DNA from: Nymphaea colorata
Taxonomy: Eukaryota > Streptophyta > Magnoliopsida > Nymphaeales > Nymphaeaceae
Length of the DNA: 64,000 nucleotides
Assembly (NCBI RefSeq): GCF_008831285.2
Contig: NC_045139.1
Coordinates: 8,092,204 to 8,156,203 of the forward strand
Reading direction: 5' to 3'
Both the position numbers and the translations under genes were made by a program. How positions within the stretch are numbered: the stretch's first letter is position 1; every line of letters begins with the position of its first letter. Below are positions 34,501 through 46,492 of the stretch, one piece after another. A model generated the notes under the pieces. It was not told where the DNA came from, searched no databases, and was given only the letters and a program-made list of their open reading frames with translations.

Positions 34501-35306
34501 GGTTAAAGTGGATGGGTTTGCTGAATTTTAAACTTTCCAACAGGTTAAGGTGGATACCATACTAATAGAGAGCAGCACAACGGCGAAGGCCATACTGGAA
34601 CTCATTCCAGTTCTTCAAATCAGAAGGCTTGTCATTGGTGCGAAGCGCTCCTCCAGGTAAACAAACTATTCATCATCAGAATAATGCATCTCATCATCTT
34701 CAATGCTACTATCACCACCACCATTGCTGCTACTGCTCTATCATTCCTTTGTTTCACTTGTAATCCCTGTTTCAGCCTTTGTTCTATTAAAGCTATATCC
34801 TGAACCTTTCTTCTTGTATCTGATCTGTTAAAGTACTTATTGTATCTCATTTGTTCACCGCCTTCTTCAGTAGGAAACTTTTGTTTTGATTTCTTCATTG
34901 TATCTGATCTGGAAGGAAATTTTCTTTCCATCCAAAATTTTACATCATAGTTCACATGTTAAAAGTTTAAGGATGTATGCTCATTTACTTTGTTTTTAGG
35001 TTTGGCTGTAATCTTTCCATGTTTGATATGATCAGATGGTCAAAGAAGCCATCTTCCAAAGCTGAGTTCCTCCAGAAGAATGCACCTGAGTTCTGTGAAA
35101 TCATAGTTATCAGTGACGGCAAGCAACTTCCGGAAAACCAGAACGTATCTGGAACTGAACCTTCATCACCTACCACAGGCTCTTCCAGGAAAAACACTGC
35201 TACCCTCCACAGTCCTCGCAGTTCAAAGAGCAAGAGCGAAGTTTCACCACGCCAACAGGAGCGCAACTTCTTTGAGTGCACCTGCTTCTCTGGTAAATTC
35301 AGTTAA
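31587..35306 (+). CDS. Universal stress protein-like (adenine nucleotide alpha hydrolase-like) protein, 4 exons
   Basis: Plant USP-like protein of the adenine nucleotide alpha hydrolase superfamily; its biochemical role is not known. Exons 31587-31980, 33238-33356, 34544-34656 and 35000-35306 join in frame to 310 codons plus stop with GT-AG boundaries. The N-terminus is Glu/Gly-rich. The USP fold starts at WYVAVGRDEESSLDALQWTL and continues through GCVYLVHVFPPVTHIPTPG, with a Ser/Pro-rich insert between. Exon 2 supplies a charged helix ending YIKLCDDAK; exon 3 supplies VDTILIESSTTAKAILELIP and LVIGAKRSSR; exon 4 supplies APEFCEIIVISDGK and a Ser/basic-rich tail. The canonical GxxG-x9-G(S/T) ATP-binding loop of bacterial USPs is not evident after VIGAKRSS, so ATP binding is doubtful. 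The last exon could instead splice at a GT near 35293, changing the final residues. Confidence 0.85.
33357..34543 (+). other. Intron 2 of the USP-like gene, no gene seen
   Basis: The section 33840-34340 is less AT-rich than the rest and looks like an inserted repeat fragment. A 90-codon open frame at 33884-34156 has no recognisable motif. No termini or target duplication were identified. Confidence 0.4.
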
Positions 35307-37262
35307 TTTTCTTTTGGTAAGCCCAGAAAGCAATCTATGTTCAGTGTTGTCATGAAAATGGTTAAGGTTACTCGATCTCAAGGTGACTTCTTTGTCCACA
35401 ATTTTCTTCGATAGCATTATTTCCAAAGGAAGAGTACAACTTAAATGTAAGGCATCAAAGTTTGCGGTTAGAGCAGAACAGTTTATATTTCCTATTTGTA
35501 ATGATAATCTTTGCCACTAATTGAAACATTGAGGCAAAGGCGTTCTCAAGCATGGATGGTGAAGTTTTCTTCGTTGAGAGGAAATTTGCCAAACTCTGTG
35601 AAAGGCGTGATTGTATCATCTTGACAGGATTGGTATGGTGATGCCGGAAAATAGCGATGACAGTGGTTTTGGTGAGTGACAATAATAATGATAATATGCA
35701 GCCATGCAGGTCACCCACTTATACTCTTCTGCACATGATAGTGGACGTTTAGTGGTATAACAGAACACAATATCTGCCAACTGGCTGTCAAAGATATAAT
35801 GATGAAACCTCTTACAAACGATCGAACTTTTTGTAACCATCAAATCAGCCATATATTTTTCTTCTCAGCAGCAGCAGCTATCAGGTAGCTATAGCATTCA
35901 GTTAACTTTTCATATCTTGGGAAGCCAAAAAAGGACGAAGAGTTTATCTGTATCAGTAGGATCGTACAGGATGTTTCTGACAATGTAACGGGATGTGAGA
36001 AAATGGTCTTCTATGCGCGATACGGTTATAACATAAACTAATTTATTAGCATCACGTAAACCAAATTAAACCAGGGCATGATAAGATTCAGATCCAATTC
36101 GATTTTCTCACTATGTTAAATGGGTGTATTTGAATATATGTGAAAGTCCATATCAGTGCATACTTTTTATCGAATGTAAATTCTGCAAATTTATGTCAGA
36201 ATCAGAATAATTGATAATCTTTGAAGGGAAAATAAATGCGTAAGTAAAACAACAGAAGTTGTTTCCGTTTGAATGAAAAATAGAAAAATGATCCCCGTAG
36301 CATGCAGCGGTGGTCACATGGCTTACTGTCATAGAAGTTCAGGATTCAAGGATGGAACGTAATGACTGTGAAGGCTACAGAATATGGAACTCCCGCGTCA
36401 AGCTAAGGCAGGTGTACCATGTGAAGTTATTCTTTTTTTGGAAATGCAGGACTCTGTTTCCCCTTTAGAATAGTTCGCGAGAACGAAATGCTATTTCATT
36501 AAGAATCAAGGTTTTGCATTCTCTTACAATAAGCTAATTTTTAGTTGATTCTGGTTTTCCTCGTGCAAAAGAACATTTCAAAGAAACATGTTCAACGTCT
36601 GAAGACAGAATAAGAAATGTGCTCATGTGATATTTAACTGCCTAAATTACACATAAAAGAGGCAGGAAAATGAAAGAAAATCAAACTTGAGTGTGCTTTT
36701 GTACCACAGTAGATTTGATTTAACTCTGGATCTTCCGAAAAAAGAGAAGGAAAGAAAGGCTTTACCTCCTAAACAACTATGAACTAACAGTAGCTCAAAA
36801 GAACACAAACGACATCAATACTCATATGGCCATTATTTGGAATAGATGGCAAGAAATGAAACAGCTTCATGTGTTCCTGATGGAAAGCTACAACCTCCAG
36901 CTATGACAGAACATTCAAAACAAAGGAAAGAGAAAAAGGAAACAAAAAAGAACAGTTCTCTTCAGTACAGTGGAACAACAGGGTATAACTAGCCTCGTTT
37001 GATTGCACGGTAACGTTTTGGAAGAATGAAACACTTCTTCAGAGGAGGGCAACGCACGCCTTCCTTCAGGTTTGCTCCATGCCTCTAGCAAACATGAGGA
37101 AGCTTTATCCTGACCTTTTCTCTTAGCAATGCAGGTCTTTTTTCCAGATAAACAAGGTCCAACGTCCGTACAACAGACCTTCTCCCATGAAAATTTTCAT
37201 CCTACCGTTTGCTTCTAAATGTTTGTCCAGCAAGCAAACAGGGCCTGAGAACAGAAATATGA
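35307..37262. other. Convergent intergenic region
   Basis: Lies between the ends of the plus-strand USP-like gene and the minus-strand kinase gene, so it should hold the 3' UTRs of both. No coding region, RNA gene or obvious repeat was seen. Confidence 0.6.
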
Positions 37263-40200
37263 TCAAAAGAAATCAATCTCCAGATAGTTACCTGAAGATT
37301 TGACATCCATACCCGCAGCATTCTTTCCACTTGCAGAAGAAGCTGGCACCTGTACTCTGGGTGCACAATCAGCTTCAAATGGTCTTGGCACATCTGGTGG
37401 ACTGGCACACCTTATAAGGGCCCAATTGACATTCTGGAAAAATGGATGTTGTTTCAATTCTGCTGCGCCCCGCCTATACGCAAGCCGGTGCTGTGGTTCT
37501 TTCACAAGCAAACCACGAATCAAGTCCCTTGCAGCAAAGCTCACCGTTGGTGACTCTGGGAACCTCAGAGGCTGCCCTATCACATTAAAAAGGGTAGCAC
37601 GGTTCCCCGACCCTTTGAAAGGAGTCTTTCCAAACAAAAGTTCATATAGGAAAATCCCAAAAGTCCACCAGTCGACAGCACTTCCATGGCCTTCACCTTT
37701 GATGATCTCTGGAGCCAAGTACTCATGAGTCCCCACAAAGGACATTGACCTGGCATCTGTGGGTTCTGCGATGAGTTCTGGAAGGGGCCTTGCCGCACTG
37801 CTAGCATCATTTCTGAACTTAGGTTTGAGTTTCTTTTCCTTTCTTACAAGAAACCGTGGAGTAAAGCAGGTTGGTTGAACACATGAGGGCTGGATAACAC
37901 ATGAAGGTTCTATACAGGCAGGTTGGACACAGTAAGACGGATGATTTTTGGACGCGTCTGTGTTAGTAGACTTCACAAGTGTTGGGGAAAAAGCACACCT
38001 CAAAGACAGATCAAAGTCCGAGAGCATGACATGCCCATCATCCCTTACCAACACATTCTCTGGTTTCAGGTCTCTGTAAATGATCCCAAGCATGTGTAGG
38101 TACTCTAGAGCAAGTAGTACCTCCGCTACATAAAACCTATACCATAGTAGAAATCTGAAATCAGTTGCTGCGGCAGAAAAAGATTTTCTTACATAAGATA
38201 ACATCACACAAAAAAAACTCTACCAAGTGGCACCTTTTAAGCACACCAAAGCAGCCACTGGTCTGAGTTGGCAATATCTAGGAGAGTATTTTTTATTGGG
38301 ATAACATAAAAGCAAGAACTTTTCTTAACAGGAAAATAGGAGAGGACATTTTCAACTGCTAAAAATTCAAAAAAAAAAGTCTGGAAAGAGGAAACTCAAG
38401 TGATAATATCCTCTAAAGCCCATCAAGACATGATATTTCAGATACCTCATGAGGTTTGGCAACGCAAGAGTAGAATTGTAGAAAGTTAGAAACATAATTT
38501 CCATAGGCAAATCCTTACCTACAAAATCAAGCTTTTCTTTAGAATTTAACCCATAATATAAATTTAGAGATTAAATAAAACAAAAAATTAGCAAAATAAA
38601 AAATGACAGCTATACTAAAAGCCAACAGAAATGACCATGCAGGTAAGAGACTTCCAGAACGCATACAAGATCAGACATCTTGCTGCATCTTCTAACATAC
38701 TAGTCAACATCCACTATTCATACTTGGGAAAAATACAAAATGATAAAGCTTCAGGGGGCGTTTGGGTGTCACTTCAAAACCAGGTTTTGGAGGCAAAAAG
38801 GAGTGAAAAACCTGGTTCCCTTTTACGTTATTCAAAAACCAGGTTTTGGATGTGTCACCCAAACACGAAAAAAAAAAAAAAGCCTCATTAACCGACTTGG
38901 TTTTCATAAAACCTAGTTTTTATAAAACTGGGTTAGAAGAGGGTGAAATCCAAACGCCTCCTCAAGCATTCTCATGTCTTCTGCTGAAACATAAAATAAA
39001 GCCTACCGAACTGTTTGACCGACATAGGAAGCAAGAGAACAAACGATCAGTAATTAAAATATAACCAGCACACTTTGAAGAAATAAAAGATCGACCACAT
39101 TACACCAATTGAATAAGATCGGATAAAGGAATTGCACATAAAAATGATAAGGCTTCAAGCATTCTCATGTCTTCTGCTGAAACATAAAATAAAGTCTAAC
39201 GAACCGTCTGACCGACATAGGAAGCAAGAGAACAAACAATTGCTAACTAAGATACAACCAGCACAATCTGAAGAAACAAAAGATCCATCGCATTACACCA
39301 ACTAAAAAAACAAGCAATTGAACAAAATCAGAGAAAGGAATTACACATCAAAGATTTCAGTGCAACTTCAGTTGATGCATCATGGAATCCAAGCAGTAGA
39401 CACATTCATAGGGTCGTCAGGATGTAAATTAAGAGGATAGCAGATATAGCAAGAATTTTTGGATAAGCATGAAGGCAAAACAGGAGCAGCAGTTCTGGTA
39501 TCATATGTAGCCATGGACTTCCAGCATATGAGGAAAAGAGTTCAGAGTCCATGCAGGATATGTTCAGTAAAAGCTGCAAACTACAAATACCATATTCAAG
39601 ATTAATGCAACCTGAGCAAGAAAAAATCTGGATGTTGAAACCGGGTCTAAGAACAAACCTAGCTGCATGTTCAGGGAAACACTTTCCTGGTTGCCTCTGC
39701 CGAAGCGTGTGCAGGTCTCCCCCAGGACAAAACTCCATAACCAAACACGAGAATGTTTCGGTTTCAAAATGAGTGTACAAAGTGGGTAGAAATGGATGGT
39801 CGAGAGACTGCAATATCTCTCTTTCAGTCTGAGCCCTCACCAATTTTTTCCTGCCAGCAAGTGCTACCTTATCCATTACCTTCATAGCGAAGAAGCATTT
39901 GGTTCCACATAGCTCCGCTAAATATACACTGCCTATATCCCCACATCCCAACCTCTTTAAAAGCCTAAAATGACTGAGTCCAAGAACTCCTTCTCGTGCT
40001 CGAACCGCTTGAATGGCTTCCCACCTAGAATCGTTCGCCTTGTGAGGCTTGTTAATGCTGCAGGAGAAGCTGCTGCAGCTGCTCTCATCACTAATGCTGC
40101 TGCTATTACTGCCTCTGCACATGCTAGTCTTCCCACTTTCAGCTAGATCTGTAGCAGAGTTATTAATTTGAGTCTTTTCACTGATGTTCGCATTTTCTTC

Positions 40201-40911
40201 ACTTGTCCTTTCACTAACCATTGCAGTCACAGCGCTCTCCTTCATGGCGTTAGCTTCAGCGAGCTGATCTTCTGAAAGCGGACTGCCTGAAGCTGTTCCA
40301 TGGTCACTGGTAGTGCATGAAGAATCCGCTCCAGGATCTGTTTGGCCCCGGTTTTGTGAATTGCACTCCGGCTCATTAGCGACCTCCGCCGTATCAGGGC
40401 AATCCTCAACCGCAACAAGCTGCTTCAGAGTGAAAGCCTTCCCTGCGCTGGTTGGAGTAACAAGTGCATCAGGCGGCGACTTGCATGGGTTTGAATGCGA
40501 ATTTTGTGATAGCCCATTACGGAGTTGCGCTCGCAAAGTACTGGCTTCAGAAAAAACAGGAACAGCATTTTGGGGATGGTTACGAGAACTTCCCTGCTGA
40601 AAGCTGTTGTTTAAATGCTTCCCCGTGACGCTTACATCCGAGGAATCCCCGCCATGTTTACACTGTGATTTTAGTGATCCTGGTTGCAGAGGACAAATGC
40701 TACCCAAAGAGGAAGGAGGGGGATGAAGGGAATGTTGGTGATGGTAACAGGTTGGGAGTTCAGTAAAAAGATTGTTGATCCGAGAAGCAGAGGCGGGGGC
40801 CCCTTCAGACGTCTCTTTGGAACAATTAGGCAACGCGGAAGATGATACTTGGCGCCCTACAGGCACCGACGAATGCTTTCGAGAACTTGCTGATAAACCG
40901 GAAGCAGCCAT
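37263..40911 (-). CDS. AGC VIII serine/threonine protein kinase, D6PK/AGC1-type, 2 exons
   Basis: Plant AGC1 kinase related to D6 protein kinases, which phosphorylate auxin efflux carriers at the plasma membrane. Exon 1 (40911-39659) and exon 2 (38136-37263) join in frame to 708 codons plus stop. Residues 1 to about 310 form a long Ser/Thr/Asn-rich N-terminal region. The kinase domain starts at [20 protein letters not shown] (glycine loop), then FAMKVMDK (catalytic Lys), [21 protein letters not shown] (catalytic loop) and LSDFDLSL (DFD in place of DFG, the plant AGC hallmark). A Cys-rich insertion ([20 protein letters not shown]) separates it from [20 protein letters not shown] in the activation segment. 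The C-terminus EIDFF is the PIF motif for PDK1 docking. A TTTCTGCAG acceptor near 41111 suggests a 5' UTR intron. Which AGC1 subfamily member it is cannot be settled here. Confidence 0.93.
38751..38964. mobile_element. Tourist-like MITE (208 bp) in the kinase intron
   Basis: Element 38754-38961 is flanked by TCA on both sides (38751-38753, 38962-38964). Its left end GGGGGCGTTTGGGTGTCAC matches the reverse complement of the right end, GGAGGCGTTTGGATTTCAC, at most positions. The interior contains repeated AAAACCAGGTTTTGGA-type motifs and a poly-A run, with no coding capacity. The related unoccupied sequence at 39149-39160 (GGCTTCAAGC) confirms the boundaries. Confidence 0.85.
38962..39350. repeat. 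About 193-bp tandem duplication in the kinase intron
   Basis: TCAAGCATTCTCATGTCTTC begins both copies, at 38962 and 39155. The copies share CTGCTGAAACATAAAATAAA and GACCGACATAGGAAGCAAGA and differ by scattered substitutions. The second copy ends near 39350. Confidence 0.88.
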
Positions 40912-43900
40912 TGCTCAAGCTGTTTGCATCAAGATTATAAAGAAAACCAAGCCACATTGATCAAACGCATCGATTTCATTACTCCTCTTCACTTCTTCAT
41001 CCGCAAACCCGAACGGAACGAACGGATGCCAGATCGATCTCTTCGTACAAATTCAATTCCTACGAGAACTCATCGGCCAACCCATTCTCGACGTTGCCTA
41101 GAGAACGCTTCCTGCAGAAACCCCCAAAACCAGAAGATCGGAATTAGTCAAAACCAACGCAAAAATAGACCTGCATTCCGGTAACGAAATAAAGGAAGGA
41201 ATAAAGTTAGAGAAAACAAAAATGACGGGAAAGAAGAAGATCAAGATCAAGGTTCCAACGCAACTTCAATAGTCACGAACATTGTCAAAAAATGAAAAAG
41301 GTAGCAGTCGTGAAAGAAACGAAAAACCACAGCCGTTAGAATGTACACCAAAGATATGCAAATAAAAGAAAAGGAGAGACTTTGAATCAAGTAAAGAGCA
41401 CGAAACTGCCGCCTGAAGAACGCCAAGAAAGAGAAAAAGGAGGAGGATCGGTTGAGAAGCGGATCCTTCTTTGCTTTCTGCAAGTGGAGGTCAAACCATG
41501 CTCCTCTCCCTCCCTCTCTTTAGAAAGAGAGACGAAAAATGAGGTTCTTGATGTTAATGGGTTCGTCTCCTTTTCTGTGCCCTTGTTGCTTAACAGATAG
41601 CTATGATGGTGGGGGTGGCTTTCAGTTGCAGTGTCACGAAGAAAAGGACGACCCCTCCGGAGAGAGAGAGAGAGGCCAGCGTATGGAAGCCATGGTCAAG
41701 GTCTCCAATGCCTTTTTATCTTGTAAAAATCGTTTCGGATATCGCCCCTCAAATGGTCCTCCCGGTACGTATCGGTCTTTCATAAATTGTTTATTATATG
41801 AAAATTTTCAAGTTTTTATATTAATATTATATTCACATATAGCTGTATCGCTAGGTTTTGATTTGGTCAATACAGATCTTACATTGACCGATATTTTAAG
41901 GAGTCTCTCTTTTCTTTTCAGATCTGAGATCAAATTATTAGGATTTTTATAGATTTAAGATCGACTTTTTCCATTCAACCTTCAATTCATTCTTTTTTTT
42001 TTTTATATGTAACATGGATTTAAGATCTATCTCGTTGTCAATCTTTTTAAACTAAAGATCTTCTAAAACACACTTTTTATTTATTGCAGCTTTTAATTTT
42101 ACCTGCAAATTGACAATGTTGTTGGGTTGTTTTTTGTGTCCAAAAAATTGTTCTACATAAATAAATGAAATTTAGTTTTTCATACTGAAGATTGTGATTC
42201 AAAGTCACCGGTACGGACCGAAGGTACCGGCTCATATTGGCCGATACGCTTTATGGTTGTGAAAACCGATACGGTTCCGAAATCGTTGAACAAGGGGTTG
42301 AAACATGGCCTTGCCTTGGCAAAGATGGGTGCATGCAATGTGCATTGGAAACCACATTTTTGTGCTTAATATATTGGTGAGATATTATGAGTTGTGTGCA
42401 CATACACAATGAACAAGGTGCGAGGACCAGTGACATGAATGGCGCTGTGCATAAAGACGTGTCTGTTTTCTTTTAATGCTTCGTTTTTGAGAGGCTCAAC
42501 GCAACATTGGATGGATAAAGTTTCCTTAAGACCTCAAATCGAACAGCGGTGTAGATTTCTTTTCACTTGAAATCCTAATATCCATAAGAGAGTTGCAGTT
42601 TCTACCTAATCTCTCATTCACTTAAGGTACATAGCATATTTCCAGTGTATCAGAATGTCGTTTCTGTTGTGCTTCAACTTACATGTCAGTGACTTCCCAT
42701 TTATGGCGCAGAGAGTTTATATTTCAATGATTCGAAACAAAGACGGACTCCTTACTAGCCCTACACCGGTTTATTATGCCAATCTCTCGAAAACTTCTAA
42801 AATGTTTTAACTCATTGTCCACATACACAAAGCAAAAAAAGAACTTTTTCCTTTAGATGAAATTTTGATTTTTATTTTTATTAAAGAAAAGGTACCTAGC
42901 AGCTTCCTGTCCTTAGTAATATTCAGATCATTAATGAGAAGTCATCCATTTTTCTTCCTTTTTTAAGGTTTGCAAACAAACGATCATGATTATTAAACTT
43001 ACATGGTCAAATTTCTTATAATAAGGGTAGTTCATAAATTTGGTCCAATCGGTATACATGAATGAAAACCTACCTACTGTTGTCAATTCAATTCCCATAA
43101 GAACTATTCTTCCACACCTATATAAAAAATAGGGTGTCGCATCGAGTTAAAGATGAACTGACGTCATCGAGGTGCATGCAGCCCTAGACCCTAGAGAGAG
43201 GGAGAAAGTGTGAAGAAGGGGTATTCTAATCTCGTTTCTTTGGGTGGTGGATCATAAGTGCTTACTAAAAACTCAAAAGTCTAGCTGATATGTTGAAACA
43301 AAATAATGTTGGATAATGCCAATATACAAACAAGATATATTAATCTCTTGACCTTGTTTAGAATTTAAGCTGAACTTTTTTATAGCCTTGTCTAATAAGA
43401 AAAAGCCAAGTCACTCTCTCATCTAGGCTCCCATGGTCTAAGGTTGCATCGGTTAGGTGAAACGAATGACTAGCTTTCTACTAGTCATTAGTCTGACCAG
43501 CTACGCTAAATTCCCGTGGGACCATTGAAAACCCTTGTCAACCTTATCAAAATCGGCCACATATTGCATGAACTGCGAATCGAAACAATGCTTAACATAT
43601 TTGAGGATTGAAAAGCAACCATGGAATTAATCTTACAACACCAAAATTGGATGTGTGGTCTTTTCTCATGAAAAAGACAGAGCGTTGCCTCTAAAGCTTT
43701 TCAATCAAGTGAATTTTGCAGTGGTGATTCAAAGTAGACATGGATGAAGGACAATATCTCCATGTTCTATTGGGGGAGAATAACATTCTTGAGGGTGGAC
43801 CTCTAAATCCCTTGATCTTAGGGTTTCATATGGAGAGCAGAACGGCTGTGATTCAGGTGTGAATTTGTACATCCATTGCTTTTTCTTCTTTTCTTGGATA

Positions 43901-44830
43901 GTTGCAGAAAGTTGTTGGGACCGGAAGACGAACCTTCATATAGCTTTTCAACCGACCGTTGGCTCCATTCAAGGAACTTAACGGGAAGAAATTTGCTTAA
44001 CCTTGATCCTTTTGTCATTATTTTTAAAAGGGCTTATATATGCTAAAACTTTTCCTTTCAAAGCTTTATTGGGTGACTTCTTATAGGTTCTTCTCAATTG
44101 AAAGTTATAAAGTTCTTCCTTTGTTAGCATAGTGTAACTGGTCAAACTGGTGAAGTGGTGAAGGCTGTAATCAATTCAATCTTCATGAACGCTGCCCTTC
44201 AAAACTTTAAAGCCCTTCAAAACTTTAAATGGTGGGTATGCGATGCTTAGACAATGGATATCCCATTTTTTTCACTCGGATTCTGACGTAGTCTTGAATC
44301 CCAAAGCAAAAGGAAAGAGAGAGAAGATTTGGTCTCTTTAGGATATATTTTTTCTTCTTCTTAAAATATATATGAAAAACAAAATTATTGTCATGATTTA
44401 TCTCAACAAAACATATTTGATCTTACTTTCAATAACCAAGTGATTGATGGAGATCGCCAAGCGACTCGCTTGTAGTCACATGATCGCTCTTGGTTAAGTT
44501 GTTATGTGCATTGGAGTTGGTGTTGTTATTATTGGTGCAATATTGGAGTATAGGGGTCAAATATGCATGGCACCTGTCCCATCAATCCAAAGCTAACTTA
44601 TCATTCTCCACATTTATATAATTAAAAATATAACTTAACTACGTTTGAAACTTCCTCCTTGCCAAGAAAGGAAAAAACTTGCGACCGTGATCAAAATATT
44701 CGACAAGCGAGGTACCATTTCGTCATTAAGGCGGAAACATTGTGTGCCGAGTGAAATTTTTCCTCGAAAGAAGGCGACGCCAGGCCAAAACGGTTAAAAC
44801 GATGGATTTTGTCGCTTGCCTAGCATTTAA
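40912..44830. other. Kinase 5' leader/promoter, then AT-rich spacer
   Basis: From 40912 to about 41700 the sequence is likely the 5' UTR (probably with an intron ending near 41111) and promoter of the kinase; it contains GA-rich tracts near 41661-41672. Open frames at 41382-41952 are shadows of this leader or AT-rich noise. Beyond that no gene was recognised. Confidence 0.5.
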
Positions 44831-44857
44831 AAAGTGTCGGGGAGAAAGGAAGGAGGT

Positions 44858-44963
44858 CACGTGATCTGCCTTGGGAACTCAGAGTGCTGACCACGTGCAC
44901 GAGGCCGCTAGAGCTTGGGAAGCACGTGTGCGCAGTTAGAGAAAATGCCGCCGAACACACGTG
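44858..44963. promoter_or_regulatory. Array of four G-box (CACGTG) motifs
   Basis: CACGTG occurs at 44858, 44892, 44923 and 44958, start-to-start spacings of 34, 31 and 35 bp. The G-box is the core recognised by plant bHLH and bZIP factors. No recognised coding gene starts within 1 kb; the surrounding 150 bp is GC-richer than the flanks, so it may belong to an unrecognised promoter or a repeat. Confidence 0.6.
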
Positions 44964-46492
44964 TGAAGAAGATCTTGAAACTGTATTGGGTACGCCTTTG
45001 GGGGTACCTCTTTGGCCAGTGGAACCCCACGACATTAACACCATTAAATGTGAATGGGATAGTTCAGTTGTGTTGAATCGGAAAGGATGTCTGATGAAAA
45101 AGAATATTGTGTTTCAAACACTCCTGTTTTCAAAAAATGTTTTAAAATTACTGTATTCCTGTTATATGAAATGTGTAGTTAGATTTAATCTTTTATTATT
45201 AAATCTAATGTTGGTATCTATAATCACTTCATGTTTCTAAAAGTAATATGTCAATTGTATGATTGAACAACGTGTTTTCCACTAATACAATGTTCTTTTT
45301 ATCACACGCCTTCTAACTTCCAAGAGAAACTGATAAATTCATTTTTCATCATCTAAACCCAGGTTATGATTAGATTAATGCTGCATGAAATATCATAAAA
45401 CTGAATCATCTTGGTTAAGATCAGACTCGATAGATTGTAGGCCAATGACTGCATGAGTCCCTTTAAGATGTAAGAAGTTTATATTGGATTCATTTATTAC
45501 CTGGATCATTAGTACGTTTGAATATATGTTCTGCTCATTGTTACACTTGAAATGGCATCTGATAAATTCAGGCACACTTGATCTAAAGTGGTCTTACTTA
45601 AGAAGTGGGCTTGGTAACGCTAGATTCCCCTAGATAGATCCACAGCCAAGCCTATATGTAATTTACAGACCAACATAACGAAACTGTTAAGAAGATATAT
45701 TTGCACAGAGGGAGAGAGAGAGAGAGAGAGAGCTATCCAGTGCCTCCAAGATGGCATATGTTCATTACATCACTGATTGCCAACCACCAGGCTTTGCCAG
45801 AGTATACTTCTGAATAAACTGATGAAATACTATGGTACTTGGTTTTGATGCATGATAATATCCATATGATCGGAAGCGTTCACACGCCAAACTCCAAGTC
45901 AGGAACATAGTTTGTTCAAGCTTGGCTCATAACCTGTCCGACTAATATAAGGCGCACTCAAACAGATTAAATTGAACTCACGCCAAGGCCATGAGTCTGA
46001 TTTAGCTTATAAAAATCATATGAGCTCATATGATCAGCTTGAAATCACAGGTCTCATTTGGTTCATGAGTTCATATGAGTTCAATGTTTAATTAAGATTT
46101 ACAAAAAATTGGGCAACAAAAGCACAAATTACTGCATGTCATGGCAAAGAATGTTTGGCTCGAATCACACGTGCACATGGACAAAAACGATTATCAGTTT
46201 ACCCAGACAGGTGATAAGCGCTTTGCTAGAGCTCTTCTTCTATTTATATGTACCATCTTCTGCATTTAGAAATATTGATCGAATCATCAAATATCAGTTC
46301 CATAGTTTAGAAATTCTGAGCGAGTGACCATTCATTTGATCAAGTTGATCCTCCAGATTCCAGCCGTCACAACATGAAAAATATCACATGTTGAACAAAC
46401 AAAACAAAAAACTGAAAACTTTGAAACAGAACTGTCCTCCTGTACCTTAGAGCTTAGGAATCCTCTGAAACCAATACATTACACCACTTGAT
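44964..46492. other. Spacer 3' of the phosphate transporter gene
   Basis: AT-rich spacer with a GA microsatellite near 45711-45731. The part next to 46493 is probably the 3' UTR of the minus-strand transporter gene. No supported coding region. Confidence 0.5.

Noticed and set aside
41382-41952. Plus-strand frames near the kinase leader
   Set aside because: Antisense to the probable 5' UTR/promoter of the kinase and mostly low-complexity GA-derived sequence.
44884-45240. 118-codon plus-strand frame over the G-box array
   Set aside because: Its second half is AT-rich Leu/Ser noise and no domain is visible; the opposite strand is equally open there.
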